A stretch of DNA of 64,000 nt from the NCBI RefSeq assembly GCF_003856525.1, contig NZ_RJVQ01000001.1, positions 496,001-560,000 on the forward strand, written 5' to 3'. The translations under genes were made by a program, and so were the position numbers. This document shows positions 17,402-27,151 of the stretch, in pieces. The stretch's first letter is position 1. Every line of letters begins with the position of its first letter. The stretch comes from Vibrio viridaestus. GTDB taxonomy: Bacteria; Pseudomonadota; Gammaproteobacteria; Enterobacterales; Vibrionaceae. Under the pieces are notes generated by a model. It did not search any database and had not been told where the DNA came from. It worked only from the letters and a program-made list of their open reading frames with translations.

Positions 17402-18151
17402 TTAACCAAAATCACCGTTCACATAACCACGAGTACGATCATCTTTAGGTTCTGAAAAAATGACGGATGTGTCGTCATGTTCCACAAGCTCTCCCATTAA
17501 GAAAAAGGCAGTTCTGTCTGAAATCCTTCGAGCTTGTTGCATTGAGTGCGTCACGATAACAATGGTGTAGTCCTTTTTGAGCTCTTCCATTAATTCTTCA
17601 ATTTTATGTGTTGCAATCGGGTCAAGAGCGGAGGTCGGCTCATCCATAAGAATGACATCCGGTTCCATTGCGATTGTACGGGCAATACATAAACGCTGTT
17701 GCTGACCACCAGATAAACCAAAGGCGTGGGATTTAAGTCTGTCTTTTACCTCATCCCATAACGCTGCACCACGCAGTGAGAGCTCAACCACTTCATCTAT
17801 GTGTTTTTTATCTTTGATACCTTGAGCTCTAAGCCCATAAGCTACATTTTCATAAATACTCATTGGGAATGGATTGGGTTTCTGAAAAACCATTCCAACC
17901 TTAATCCTGAGATCAGCCACGTCTATATTGCCGTAAATATCTTCACCGTCCATCTCGAGACGACCAGTAATTTTAACGCCTTCAATCAAGTCATTCATGC
18001 GGTTCAAACAACGCAATAATGTCGATTTACCACAACCAGATGGACCAATTAGCGCCGTGACCTGACGTAAAGGAATCGGCAAGTTAATTGCCTTAAGTGC
18101 CTGGTTTTCGCCGTAGTAAAGATCTAAGTTTTCAATATTAAATTTATTCAT
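17402..18151 (-). CDS. pstB: Phosphate ABC transporter ATPase PstB
   Basis: A 249-residue ABC ATPase that powers high-affinity phosphate import. It contains Walker [10 protein letters not shown], the Q-loop [18 protein letters not shown] that identifies PstB, signature LSGGQQQR, Walker [14 protein letters not shown] and the H-loop VTHSMQQ. Length is standard. It is the last gene of pstSCAB, 36 bp after pstA, and is followed by a terminator; phoU does not follow as it does in E. coli. Confidence 0.97.
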   Translation of the reverse strand: MNKFNIENLDLYYGENQALKAINLPIPLRQVTALIGPSGCGKSTLLRCLNRMNDLIEGVKITGRLEMDGEDIYGNIDVADLRIKVGMVFQKPNPFPMSIYENVAYGLRAQGIKDKKHIDEVVELSLRGAALWDEVKDRLKSHAFGLSGGQQQRLCIARTIAMEPDVILMDEPTSALDPIATHKIEELMEELKKDYTIVIVTHSMQQARRISDRTAFFLMGELVEHDDTSVIFSEPKDDRTRGYVNGDFG

Positions 18152-18187
18152 ATTCTCTATCTCGAAATTCTTTTAAATAGTCGTCAA

Positions 18188-19051
18188 TTAATATGTTGCT
18201 GTATTAAATCGTCTAGCAATAAGTTTCGTGACCATATTGATCACTAGGACGACAACAATAAGGACAGTGGCAGTTCCGTAAGCCTGATTCCACTCTTCAA
18301 CAGTAAACAATTCTGTTGTTAATTTATAAAGGTGCACTGTTAATGTACGCCCTGAATCCATAATGGAGTCCGGGATACGAGCAACCATACCAGCAGTCAA
18401 AAACACTGGCGCAGATTCGCCAATCACTCGACCAATACTCAATATAATTGAGGTCAGAATACCAGGGATAGCGCTTGGTAATATTAATCGCCAAATAGTA
18501 TAGATTTTCGATGCTCCCAGTCCGTAAGAACCTTCACGGTAAGTTGAAGGCACGGCCATAAGCGCTTCTTCCGTCGTACGAATGATGACAGGCAAAATCA
18601 GAATACTGAGTGTAAGCGCACCTGATAAGATTGAAAAACCAAATCCCAGTATCGCTACAAAGAACGTCATGCCAAATAAACCAAATATAATGGATGGTAT
18701 TCCTGCAAGTGACTCGGTACAGAATCGAATAACTTTGACTAATCGACTCCCAACCTTCGCATATTCGGTTAAATAAATCGCCGTCATAATGCCAAGCGGT
18801 GCAGCAACAGCGATAGACGCCACAACCATATAAATGGTTGAGATTATCATCGGATAAATACCATGTTCTTCGCCAGTACGCGTGTAGTTATCTGTGATAA
18901 AGTTCCAGTCAACGTGCTTGAGGCCATTGGATAAAATGTACCAGATAATCCAGAATAAAAATCCAACGGTAAACGCAGCTGAAAGCCAGATAAACCCTTT
19001 TAAAACAGCATCCTTAAATTCACGCTGTTTTTTTAATTTAACTCTATCCAT
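18188..19051 (-). CDS. pstA: Phosphate ABC transporter permease PstA
   Basis: A 287-residue inner-membrane permease with six helices. The family motifs ESLAGIPSIIFGLFGMTFFV and the EAA loop (TTEEALMAVPSTYREGSYGLGASKIYTIWRLILPSAIPGILT) are intact. It pairs with PstC to form the phosphate channel. It begins 5 bp after pstC ends, so the two are translated from one message. Confidence 0.96.
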   Translation of the reverse strand: MDRVKLKKQREFKDAVLKGFIWLSAAFTVGFLFWIIWYILSNGLKHVDWNFITDNYTRTGEEHGIYPMIISTIYMVVASIAVAAPLGIMTAIYLTEYAKVGSRLVKVIRFCTESLAGIPSIIFGLFGMTFFVAILGFGFSILSGALTLSILILPVIIRTTEEALMAVPSTYREGSYGLGASKIYTIWRLILPSAIPGILTSIILSIGRVIGESAPVFLTAGMVARIPDSIMDSGRTLTVHLYKLTTELFTVEEWNQAYGTATVLIVVVLVINMVTKLIARRFNTATY

Positions 19052-19056
19052 CTCAA

Positions 19057-20004
19057 TTACCTCGCTTTCTGACGATTGAGATACAGAAGCGCACCGTTCA
19101 GTACCATAATGAAAACCAGCAACACCACACCTGTCGCATACAATGCATTCGCGTGAACCCCACTGGCGTAGGACATTTCTATTGCAATATTCGCAGTTAG
19201 AGTACGGGCTGATTCCAGAATACTATGTGGCATTGCTGGCGCATTTCCCATCACCATAATAATGGCCATCGTTTCCCCTAGAGCACGACCTATACCGAGA
19301 ATAACGCCGGTCATGATCCCTGAGCGAGCAGCGGGAACCAACAACTTAAATATGGTGAAAATATTAGAAGCCCCGAGAGCCAGTGAACCTTCTTTATAAG
19401 CTCTCGGAACCGCGCGAATTGATGTTTCGGACACGGTAATAACGGTCGGTAAAATCATAACCCCCAGAACTATCATTCCTGCAAGAATGGTATTACCTGC
19501 GGGAATATCGAATAGTTGCTGTATTAAAGGAACGATAATAACCAGGCCGAAAAATCCATACACTACAGAAGGGATACCAGCTAAAAGTTCAACAGCTGGA
19601 CGGATAATATCCGCCAGTTTTTTGGGGGCTATTTCAGCAATAAAGATTGCAGTTAGTACACCGACAGGCACACCAATCAGTACTGCACCTAACGTAGAGA
19701 CTATTGAAGCCACAATCATGGTGGCAACGCCATATAACGCAGGTGGAAGCCAATCGGTACCAAGAACGATGCCGGACACACCAACTTCTTGAAACGCGGG
19801 AAGACTCTCTTTAACAATAAAATAGGCAATGATAAAAAGAGACACAATTCCGATTACTGCACTTGTGAGAAATAACGAATGAAAAATTCGTTCTTTCCAG
19901 TCAACACGTTTCTTCGTACGAAGAGGGCGTGGACTTTCGGCAGCATTACTCACTTTTTGTCTACCGTTCATAGATGTTTCACTATTTGTCGTTGCGATGG
20001 TCAT
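19057..20004 (-). CDS. pstC: Phosphate ABC transporter permease PstC
   Basis: A 315-residue permease. A long cytoplasmic N-terminus of about 35 basic residues is followed by six helices with LLAGIPSVVYGFFGLVII and the EAA loop VSETSIRAVPRAYKEGSLALGASNIFTIFKLLVPAARSGIMT. It partners PstA. A 98-bp gap with a stable hairpin separates it from pstS, which probably lowers its expression relative to the binding protein. Confidence 0.95.
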   Translation of the reverse strand: MTIATTNSETSMNGRQKVSNAAESPRPLRTKKRVDWKERIFHSLFLTSAVIGIVSLFIIAYFIVKESLPAFQEVGVSGIVLGTDWLPPALYGVATMIVASIVSTLGAVLIGVPVGVLTAIFIAEIAPKKLADIIRPAVELLAGIPSVVYGFFGLVIIVPLIQQLFDIPAGNTILAGMIVLGVMILPTVITVSETSIRAVPRAYKEGSLALGASNIFTIFKLLVPAARSGIMTGVILGIGRALGETMAIIMVMGNAPAMPHSILESARTLTANIAIEMSYASGVHANALYATGVVLLVFIMVLNGALLYLNRQKAR

Positions 20005-20045
20005 ATCTATCTCAAACTACAGAGAATTTGAATACAAAGTAAAAT

Positions 20046-20079
20046 GCTCAGCTAACGAGTTTCTTTTCGCTAGCCGAGC
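20046..20079 (-). terminator. Intercistronic hairpin between pstS and pstC (attenuator)
   Basis: In the minus-strand RNA a 13-pair stem (arms 20067-20079 and 20046-20058, two G-U pairs, 8-nt loop) is followed by AUUUUA. It would let only part of the transcription pass into pstC and protect the 3' end of the pstS message. Confidence 0.65.
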
Positions 20080-20102
20080 CAAATCGTTAAATTAACTATT
20101 AA

Positions 20103-20924
20103 TTAGTGAATTGAGATGTAGCCTTTTTCGCTCACGATTTTCTGAGCATCAGCAGTTAGCATCCAATCTAAGAATTTTTGAGTTTCAGCAGATGGTTTGC
20201 CTTCTTTGTATAAAACAAGGAAAGGACGAGCGACTTTATAAGAGCCGTTTTTAACGTTATCTACTGATGGCTCAACACCGTCGATTGATAGTGGGTGAAC
20301 AGATGAATCAACCGAACCTAAAGAGATGTAGCCGATAGCATATGGGTTAGATGCAACCATCGTTTTCAGACCACCGTTACCATTTGCAACTTGTGCACGT
20401 TGAGAAATAGCAGATACTTTCGTTCCATTAATTTCTTTTTTCAGACTTAAGATATCTTCAAAAGCACCCCGTGTACCTGAAGCTGTATCACGAGTTATCG
20501 CTACGATTGGTTTGTCATTGCCACCAACATCTTTCCAGTTAGTGATATCGCCTTTGTAGATTGATGCTACTTGTTCGGATGTTAATCCTTTAACACCATT
20601 TTTAGGGTTAACGACGACGGCGATACCATCACGAGCGATAACTTCTTCTACCAACGTTGGCTCTTTTTCAGACGACTTCAATTCACGAGATGACATACCA
20701 AGATCTGCGCTACCATTTTTAGCCGCTTTAACACCCGCTGAAGAACCTGGTCCCTGAACTTCGATAAATACATTTGAATCTGTCTTCATGTAAGTTTCCG
20801 CAAACACTTCCATGAGAGGAGTAACACTACTTGAGCCTACAGCTGAAATTGTTTCCTTTGCTGAAGCAACGTTAACTGAAAGAGCACTGATAAGAGCTAC
20901 TGCACCGATAAATGTTTTTTTCAT
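20103..20924 (-). CDS. pstS: Periplasmic phosphate-binding protein PstS
   Basis: A 273-residue secreted phosphate receptor. A signal peptide (MKKTFIGAVALISALSVNVASA) precedes a PBP-like domain with the phosphate-contacting segments VGSSSVTPLM, GPGSSAGVKAAKNGSADLGMSSREL and TRDTASGTRGAF. It is a shorter PstS of the type common in Vibrio, without the extra loops of E. coli PstS (321 residues with no signal peptide removed). It is the first gene of the operon, with a candidate Pho box 66-110 bp upstream. Confidence 0.95.
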   Translation of the reverse strand: MKKTFIGAVALISALSVNVASAKETISAVGSSSVTPLMEVFAETYMKTDSNVFIEVQGPGSSAGVKAAKNGSADLGMSSRELKSSEKEPTLVEEVIARDGIAVVVNPKNGVKGLTSEQVASIYKGDITNWKDVGGNDKPIVAITRDTASGTRGAFEDILSLKKEINGTKVSAISQRAQVANGNGGLKTMVASNPYAIGYISLGSVDSSVHPLSIDGVEPSVDNVKNGSYKVARPFLVLYKEGKPSAETQKFLDWMLTADAQKIVSEKGYISIH

Positions 20925-20989
20925 TACTAGAATCCTTAATTGGCGTTATGCCTTTATGTTTTCATTCAACGAGGGTCACTTTAGGCGGC

Positions 20990-21033
20990 TTATGTGACAG
21001 TTGTGTTTCAGTAACTTTAAACGTAGATGACAA
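20990..21033 (-). promoter_or_regulatory. Candidate PhoB binding region (Pho box) upstream of pstS
   Basis: Two strong half-sites on the minus strand, TTGTCAT (21027-21033) and CTGTCAC (20994-21000), lie exactly 33 bp apart, i.e. three 11-bp Pho-box units. The unit before CTGTCAC reads CTGAAAC, a partial match, giving CTGAAACACAACTGTCACA as the best 22-bp box. The second unit is weak. The rest of the 345-bp gap up to the chemoreceptor is AT-rich with no clear signal. Confidence 0.6.
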
Positions 21034-21269
21034 ATCGCAAATTCATGAAATTTATACATTCAATATCTGAACGAGATTAACAGTTTATTTCTTGCATAAA
21101 CCATCAAATTAATTCGTAGCTCAAATGAAATGTGTTACATATACAAGTTATTGTTTATTATAAATAAAAACTCATTTTAAGCGGTTGAATATTGAAATAT
21201 AACCGTAAACAGATAGAATCATGATGAGAAAATAAACGATAATTATTCACATAAAAGAGGTATGAACTT

Positions 21270-22916
21270 ATGCGTCAGTTGTTAAGCAAACTGTCTATTC
21301 GAGTTCAAGTGGTTGTCCCTGTTATCATCGCTCTCGCGTTACTAACGACAGGTGTTCTTATTAGTTCAGCTAAGATAAAGGAAGCATTTAATTCGGTATC
21401 CGTGTCTACCACGAATACCATAACCTACAAAGATAACCTCACAACGGTAATCGACAATATCTACAGTATGCGCATCAGTGCGATTTACAGTCTCTTTAAA
21501 TCGTCCGAACTCGATGTTTTGCCCAAAGTGCTTAAGGAAAATCAAGAAGCAAATAATCAGCTTCTTGATAAGATAGCAGAACTCCCCGATATTCAAGATG
21601 AAGTCGACGATCTTAAATCGGCAATGGATCATTATGTTGAGTATTCACTTAACACAATGTTACCTCTTCTAAGAACTAAGCAAGGGTCTACCACATTACC
21701 TCAATCGTTCGAGCAAACCTACGCTCAAGCGAGTGATAGCTATCGCGATGCTGGAAAGCAAATGGTTGCCGCCATTCGCGCACTGTCACAGAGGCTGAAT
21801 GAGTTATCGCTCAACTCGTTACATGTCCATGAACAAGAACACACAAATACAGTGGATTATTCCATCGTTTCACTGATTGTTATTCTTCTTATCGCTATTG
21901 GATTAGGTTGGCTTGTTTCGGGCTTTATTGTTGAACCGATAAAACGTTTACAACACATAATGAAAAAAGTAGCGCAAGGTGATTTAACTTCGTCTATCGA
22001 AGTTAAAGGCAATAATGAGCTTTCAGCTCTGGCTCTTGATGTAAACCAGACCATCGGCCAACTCAAGTCTACGGTAGACTCACTGAATCGAATTAGCGTT
22101 GATGTTGCTTCTGCTTCTACTGAATTAGCTGCAGTCATGACTCAGTCGAGTGCGAACTCTGATCAGGAAAAAAATGAAATTGAGCAGGTTTCTTCAGCGA
22201 TTGCTCAACTGGAAGTTACAGCGAAATCTGTAACTGAAAATGCTCAAGAAGCCGACTTAGCCGCCTCTCAAGCCAATAAATTAGTGTCCGAAAGTATTAT
22301 CATGTTCGATAGTAGCCTTAAGGCAACAGATGAGATGTCGGTTCAGTTGAATAGCGCTGCGCAGATTATCAACTCCCTAAAAGAGCAATCCGACCGAATT
22401 GGGAGCGTGATCGAGGTAATTGAAAGTATTTCCGAACAAACCAATCTACTGGCGCTAAATGCTGCTATAGAAGCGGCTCGAGCGGGTGAAAGCGGAAGAG
22501 GCTTTGCTGTGGTCGCTGATGAAGTTCGTATGCTTGCATCACGAACCCAGGACTCAACTAAAGAAATTCAGGCGATTATCAATAAACTGCAGGAACAATC
22601 AGGCTCAGCGAATAACAGCATGGGACTGACTCTTTCTGCTCTTCAGGAAAATAGTGAAGTCGCAAGCCGAGTTAAAATATCGCTTGATGATATCTTGGAC
22701 TCAATCAGAAGCCTTAGCTCGGTAAATACTCAAGTAGCGTCTTCATCGGAAGAACAGCGCCAAGTCACTGAGGATATTGGTCGTAATATTTCAAATATCT
22801 ACGAGCTAGTCAGTCAGAATGTGACAGGGATTACCCAATCGGCAGCGGCAAGCCATGAACTTTCCAATCTAGCAGAACAACAGAACCAAAAGTTAAACGA
22901 ATTTAAAGTGGTATAA
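21270..22916 (+). CDS. Methyl-accepting chemotaxis protein
   Basis: A 548-residue receptor. A first helix (about 10-30) precedes a periplasmic four-helix-bundle ligand domain of about 165 residues. A second helix ([24 protein letters not shown]) leads into a HAMP domain ([18 protein letters not shown]) and the long signalling coiled coil. The hairpin tip [35 protein letters not shown], which binds CheA/CheW, is intact. No CheR/CheB tethering pentapeptide is seen at the C-terminus. AGAGGT gives a good ribosome-binding site. The ligand is unknown; its position next to pst (divergent) is suggestive only. Confidence 0.95.
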   Translation: MRQLLSKLSIRVQVVVPVIIALALLTTGVLISSAKIKEAFNSVSVSTTNTITYKDNLTTVIDNIYSMRISAIYSLFKSSELDVLPKVLKENQEANNQLLDKIAELPDIQDEVDDLKSAMDHYVEYSLNTMLPLLRTKQGSTTLPQSFEQTYAQASDSYRDAGKQMVAAIRALSQRLNELSLNSLHVHEQEHTNTVDYSIVSLIVILLIAIGLGWLVSGFIVEPIKRLQHIMKKVAQGDLTSSIEVKGNNELSALALDVNQTIGQLKSTVDSLNRISVDVASASTELAAVMTQSSANSDQEKNEIEQVSSAIAQLEVTAKSVTENAQEADLAASQANKLVSESIIMFDSSLKATDEMSVQLNSAAQIINSLKEQSDRIGSVIEVIESISEQTNLLALNAAIEAARAGESGRGFAVVADEVRMLASRTQDSTKEIQAIINKLQEQSGSANNSMGLTLSALQENSEVASRVKISLDDILDSIRSLSSVNTQVASSSEEQRQVTEDIGRNISNIYELVSQNVTGITQSAAASHELSNLAEQQNQKLNEFKVV

Positions 22917-22920
22917 ACGA

Positions 22921-22947
22921 AAAGAACGGCCATTGGCCGTTCTTTTC
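22921..22947. terminator. Bidirectional terminator between chemoreceptor and helicase genes
   Basis: A 12-bp perfect stem (AAAAGAACGGCC at 22921-22932 and GGCCGTTCTTTT at 22936-22947) with a 3-nt loop; the stem itself carries the A- and T-tracts for both directions. Confidence 0.88.
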
Positions 22948-22951
22948 ATTG

Positions 22952-24286
22952 TTATTCGTTCTCAGGTTTCTTCTTTTTCGGCATGAAAACGCTATCTCCC
23001 ACAGGAACGTTTTGATAAAAACTCTTATCACGTTTAACCTGTTTTTTGCTTTCCACTTTTTTACCTGAATTGGGCTTTTTCTTTTTATTAACTGTTGTTT
23101 TCTTCACTGGCTTTCTTGGTTTTATACCCGTAAATTTGCCTTTGAGATCATCAAACACAGAGAAAGAAATAGATTGCTGTAAGAATGCTTCAACACGCTG
23201 AAAGCTATCCCAATCTTTTGGTCCCACAAGAGAAACAGCATCTCCCTTATTTCCCGCACGACCAGTCCGTCCAATCCTATGAACGTATTCTTCGGAGTGC
23301 TTTGGCATATCGAAGTTAATCACATGCGTCACAGACGCAATGTCCAAGCCTCTTGAAGCAACATCGGTCGTGACAAGAATCTTAAATGCACCACGCTCGA
23401 ACTGTCCCATAATCGTATTACGCTGAGTTTGAGCTAACTCGCCACTGAGCGCAACGGCTTTCAACTTCTGCTGATTGAGCTTTTCAGTCAAACGCTCTGT
23501 ATCCGCTCGCGTTGCAGTGAAAATAATTAACTGCTTGTAATCACTTTCATCCAAAACACGTTGGAGAATCGCTTCTTTATGATCGAGATGATCACAAAGG
23601 TAAAATTTTTGCGTAATGTCTTTGTGTTCTTCATTAGCAACGCCAACAGAAATCCGCTTGGGATCATTCAGCATTTCTGAGGCAATATCGAGGACTTCGG
23701 TGTGGTCTAACGTTGCGGAGAACATTAGCGTTTGACGGCGACGATGCTTTGCCGCTCTGTGAATACGTCTAAGTTGAGGCGCGAAACCTAAATCAAGCAT
23801 TCGATCCGCTTCATCTAAAATCAACGTTTCCAGGCCATCTAAAAATAACGAGCGGTGGTCCAAATGATCAGCAAGACGACCTGGTGTTGCAACAATAAAT
23901 TTCGGATAGCGACCAAGAGCCTTAACTTGATCATTAAAGTTCTCTCCACCAACGATCAATGTCGCATGATAGGACAGACCTGCGAGCATAGAACGCAATT
24001 CATTATAGACTTGCTTAGCCAGTTCTCTGGTTGGAGCAAGAATAATCGCTCGAGGGTCTTTCGCTGAAAAGGCTTTAGTCTTTAATGATTTATGAAGTAT
24101 CGGCAAAACAAACGCTAACGTTTTACCAGAACCCGTTTTAGATGACGCTAAAAGGTCCTTACCTGCAATTGCAATGGGCACCGCCATACGCTGAATCTCA
24201 GTTGGCCGACGGAAGTCATAATGGCTTAATGTTTTTAATAGACGATTATCTAAACCCAAATCTTTAAATTGCAAAGTTAACTCCAT
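22952..24286 (-). CDS. DEAD-box ATP-dependent RNA helicase
   Basis: A 444-residue helicase with the full motif set: Q motif (RRPTEIQ), I (SSKTGSGKT), Ia (APTRELA), Ib (TPGR), II (DEAD), III (SAT), then domain 2 with VTTDVASRGLDI (V) and HRIGRTGRAG (VI). After about residue 375 comes a Lys-rich basic tail (KPVKKTTVNKKKKP) that probably binds RNA. It remodels structured RNA, for example in ribosome assembly or cold adaptation. The P-loop is SKTGSGKT instead of the usual A-x-TGSGKT. It resembles several E. coli paralogues equally, so I give no symbol. Confidence 0.94.
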   Translation of the reverse strand: MELTLQFKDLGLDNRLLKTLSHYDFRRPTEIQRMAVPIAIAGKDLLASSKTGSGKTLAFVLPILHKSLKTKAFSAKDPRAIILAPTRELAKQVYNELRSMLAGLSYHATLIVGGENFNDQVKALGRYPKFIVATPGRLADHLDHRSLFLDGLETLILDEADRMLDLGFAPQLRRIHRAAKHRRRQTLMFSATLDHTEVLDIASEMLNDPKRISVGVANEEHKDITQKFYLCDHLDHKEAILQRVLDESDYKQLIIFTATRADTERLTEKLNQQKLKAVALSGELAQTQRNTIMGQFERGAFKILVTTDVASRGLDIASVTHVINFDMPKHSEEYVHRIGRTGRAGNKGDAVSLVGPKDWDSFQRVEAFLQQSISFSVFDDLKGKFTGIKPRKPVKKTTVNKKKKPNSGKKVESKKQVKRDKSFYQNVPVGDSVFMPKKKKPENE

Positions 24287-24513
24287 GAAGTTATGTGGTC
24301 ATTTATACGTGGCCTGTAGCCGAACGCGTTATAATAACTCAAATAGGGTGGCGATGCCTAAAGAAAGTATAGAAAGAATATTGGCATTGCTTTTGTGTTT
24401 TCCTGACTTTCATATCAGAAACTTAGTGTTAGAATTACTGATAACTATCTTTTTCTAGAAAAAAGATAAGCGAACTGAAGCTAAACTCATATAACGCATA
24501 AAAGGAGTTCATA

Positions 24514-24780
24514 ATGAACAAATTATTCCTTGTAGCAGCATCTTCAGCACTCATTCTTTCCGGCTGTGCATCTAGTACAGATGAAGCCACCACAAGCAAA
24601 CTGGATGAACTAAGTAATAAAGTAGACATGCTTAGTGAGAAGATTTCGTCTATGGAAGCCTCTCATGGTCAAATGACTGAAAAACTTAATCAGACAGCAG
24701 ACGCTGCAAGCGCCGCTCAAGAAGAGGCACAGCGTGCCAACGAAAGAATCGACAATATTGCTCAAAGTTACACTAAATAA
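24514..24780 (+). CDS. lpp: Braun-type murein lipoprotein Lpp
   Basis: An 88-residue outer-membrane lipoprotein. The signal peptide ends in the lipobox LSGC, giving a lipid-modified Cys at residue 20. The mature chain is one heptad coiled coil (LDELSNKVDMLSEKISSMEAS) and ends in SYTK. The C-terminal Lys is the residue that L,D-transpeptidases link to peptidoglycan. It has an AAGGAG ribosome-binding site and a terminator directly after it. A L,D-transpeptidase gene converges on it across that terminator, which supports the assignment. Confidence 0.93.
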   Translation: MNKLFLVAASSALILSGCASSTDEATTSKLDELSNKVDMLSEKISSMEASHGQMTEKLNQTADAASAAQEEAQRANERIDNIAQSYTK

Positions 24781-24804
24781 AGTATTTCGTTCGATTCCTA
24801 CTTT

Positions 24805-24834
24805 AAAAAAGGCTGATTTAATATCAGCCTTTTA
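24805..24834. terminator. Bidirectional terminator between lpp and the L,D-transpeptidase gene
   Basis: A 10-bp stem (24808-24817 with 24823-24832, loop TTAAT) with A-run on the left and T-run on the right. Confidence 0.88.
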
Positions 24835-24839
24835 CGCTT

Positions 24840-25739
24840 TTACTGTTCAATGCTAGCCACTTGCGTAGGTAATCCATTTTGGGAAAATATGACGGCTTTC
24901 GCTTTATCTTCAGAGAGCTGATTTTCCTCGAGCCACCAGATAAGTGATTGTGGTACAGATAACGATTTTTTGCTTCCATCGCTACGTGTAAGCGGTTCAT
25001 GCGCCTCAACAAATACCGTTCTATCTGGCTCCAGACTCACCTTCACAGGCTCATCAATCACTTTCACTTTTAAACCGACATTAACCTTATGAAAAAGCCA
25101 GTCAATATCTGCAGGATTCATTCGAATACAACCAGAGCTCACACGTAATCCAATACCAAAATCTTTATTCGTACCATGTATCAAATAGTCACCTTGTCCA
25201 TAGGCCAATCTCAAAGCAAATAAGCCCAGAGGATTATCCGGACCAGAAGGGACAACTGCAGGTAAAGTGATCCCTTTTTTAAGGTATTCCTTGCGAATTG
25301 AATTTGGGGGTGTCCATGTTGGATTCGGGCGTTTTTGACTAATTTCCGTTTCCATCTCTGGAGTATCTCGGCCAATTCGTCCTATTCCAACAGGGAAAAT
25401 GTGTACTTTTTTATTATCTTTATCAAAATAGTAAAGCCTGAGTTCCGCCAGGTTAACAATAATCCCTTCACGCTCAACTTGCGGCAAAATGATTCTGGTT
25501 GGCATAGTTAGAACTGTACCCGGCTTGGGCAGAAATGGATCAACACCTGGATTGGCAGCCATCACGGCCAGAAACCCAACATCATAGCTGTCCGCGATCT
25601 CTGCGATGGTTTCGCCTTCCTTCACTTCATGATATTCAATATTACCAACGATTGAACTTCCTTCTGGAGGAAGATCATAATCTCTTGCCCAGCAGGTAGA
25701 AACTGACAATATCATCAATAGTGCTATTCGGATAATCAA
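24840..25739 (-). CDS. L,D-transpeptidase (YkuD family) with LysM domain
   Basis: A 299-residue periplasmic enzyme likely to attach Lpp to peptidoglycan. A signal peptide (cut after TCWA) is followed by a LysM domain (YHEVKEGETIAEIADSYDV, about 37-80). The YkuD catalytic domain has the active-site HGTNKDFGIGLRVSSGCIRM with nucleophile Cys204, and a C-terminal extension follows. This is the ErfK/YbiS/YcfS layout, the group that anchors Braun lipoprotein. Its 3' end faces lpp. It overlaps the photolyase stop codon by 4 bases on the same strand, so it may be the last gene of the YbgA-MerR-photolyase transcript. Confidence 0.93.
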   Translation of the reverse strand: MIIRIALLMILSVSTCWARDYDLPPEGSSIVGNIEYHEVKEGETIAEIADSYDVGFLAVMAANPGVDPFLPKPGTVLTMPTRIILPQVEREGIIVNLAELRLYYFDKDNKKVHIFPVGIGRIGRDTPEMETEISQKRPNPTWTPPNSIRKEYLKKGITLPAVVPSGPDNPLGLFALRLAYGQGDYLIHGTNKDFGIGLRVSSGCIRMNPADIDWLFHKVNVGLKVKVIDEPVKVSLEPDRTVFVEAHEPLTRSDGSKKSLSVPQSLIWWLEENQLSEDKAKAVIFSQNGLPTQVASIEQ

Positions 25740-27151
25740 GCAATAGAATCCTTGGCCGCTTTATATAGTTCTAAGGTTAGCTTTCTCTCTTTACTATGAT
25801 CAACTATTTGTTCCGGATATGACAGATTTTTTACCCCAGCCCATTTCCATGGCTCGTGGATGAACTTTGATGGAACAGGCCCCAGCTCAGGCACCCAACG
25901 TTTGATGAATTCTCCGTTCGGGTCGAATTTTTGTCCCTGAGTGATCGGATTAAAAATCCTAAAATAAGGCTGTCCATCACACCCGGTTGATGCGCACCAT
26001 TGCCAGCCACCATTGTTGGCAGGGAAATCGCCATCGATCAGCTTGGACATAAAGTACGACTCCCCTTTACGCCAATTGATATGTAAGTCTTTAGTCAAAA
26101 AGCTTGCAACAATCATTCTCAAACGGTTATGCATCCATCCGGTTTGATTAAGTTGTCGCATCGCCGCATCCACAATGGGATAACCGGTCTCACCTGATGC
26201 CCATTTTTCAAAGAATTCTTCGTTTTCATGCCAATGGAGCCATTGCCCCCAGTCATGGAAGCTCTTCCCAATCGATATGTCATCTCTAAACCAAACTAAA
26301 TGTTGGTAAAACTCTCGCCAGATGAGTTCACTTATCCATGTTGCCGCGCCATCAGGTTGCCCATCAGGGAAGCTCATATTCACTCGGGCCAGACATTGAC
26401 GAACAGAAATAGCACCAATGGCTAGATAAGGAGACAATTGGCTAGTCCCGTCTATCGCGGGAAAATCTCTGTTTTGATGATATTGACGGATAGACTCTTT
26501 GCAAAAGCGTCTGAGAACTGAACGAATCTCATCGAATTTGACACCCCATTGAGCACTCGAGATTCTCGGATAGGTAAAAGAGCTGGATTCTGAAAGTAGC
26601 CAAGCTTTTTGCTTCTCGTTTAAAGCGTAAGGTTTTCCCGCAGCCAGCTTTTTAATTTCTGGAGTATAGGCGAGTTTTAGCCAGGAATTTTTAAAAGGTG
26701 TAAACACCTTGAAATAATCACCCTGTTTATTGAGCACTGCGCCAGGCGCTAACAGACACTTATCGTCATAACGATGAATATCAATATCATCCTGTTCAAA
26801 TGTTTGTTCAATTTCCGCATCACGACGGCGCTCATTAAGCTCATATTCATTATTAAAATAAAGCTGCTTAACCTCAAAGTCTTTGACGACTCGGTGCACA
26901 ACATCGATTGAATCTGAAAAACTATCAACCTCTTGATATAACAACGGCACATTAAGGTCTAATAATTCGCCTTTAAGCTCGAACAAGCGGCGATAAATCA
27001 AGTCAGCTTGAATCTCACTTTTGTCGTGTTGTTTCCACTGTCCGGGCGTTGCAATGAATATTGCCAGAGTGGGTTCTCCAGTTGCCATGGCCGAATTAAG
27101 TGCAGTATTATCTACCGTTCTTAAGTCAGTTCGTAGCCAAACTAAATTCAT
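25736..27151 (-). CDS. phr: Deoxyribodipyrimidine photolyase (class I CPD)
   Basis: A 471-residue light-driven repair enzyme that splits cyclobutane pyrimidine dimers. The N-terminal antenna-binding Rossmann domain starts MNLVWLRTDLRTVDNTAL. The C-terminal FAD domain includes LSPYLAIGAISVRQCL, WISELIWREFYQHL, WMHNRLRMIVASFLTKDL, DFPANNGGWQWCASTGCD and the FRIFNP segment, including the Trp residues of the electron-transfer chain. The 4-bp overlaps with the MerR gene upstream and the transpeptidase downstream imply one operon, ybgA-merR-phr-ldt. Confidence 0.95.
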   Translation of the reverse strand: MNLVWLRTDLRTVDNTALNSAMATGEPTLAIFIATPGQWKQHDKSEIQADLIYRRLFELKGELLDLNVPLLYQEVDSFSDSIDVVHRVVKDFEVKQLYFNNEYELNERRRDAEIEQTFEQDDIDIHRYDDKCLLAPGAVLNKQGDYFKVFTPFKNSWLKLAYTPEIKKLAAGKPYALNEKQKAWLLSESSSFTYPRISSAQWGVKFDEIRSVLRRFCKESIRQYHQNRDFPAIDGTSQLSPYLAIGAISVRQCLARVNMSFPDGQPDGAATWISELIWREFYQHLVWFRDDISIGKSFHDWGQWLHWHENEEFFEKWASGETGYPIVDAAMRQLNQTGWMHNRLRMIVASFLTKDLHINWRKGESYFMSKLIDGDFPANNGGWQWCASTGCDGQPYFRIFNPITQGQKFDPNGEFIKRWVPELGPVPSKFIHEPWKWAGVKNLSYPEQIVDHSKERKLTLELYKAAKDSIA

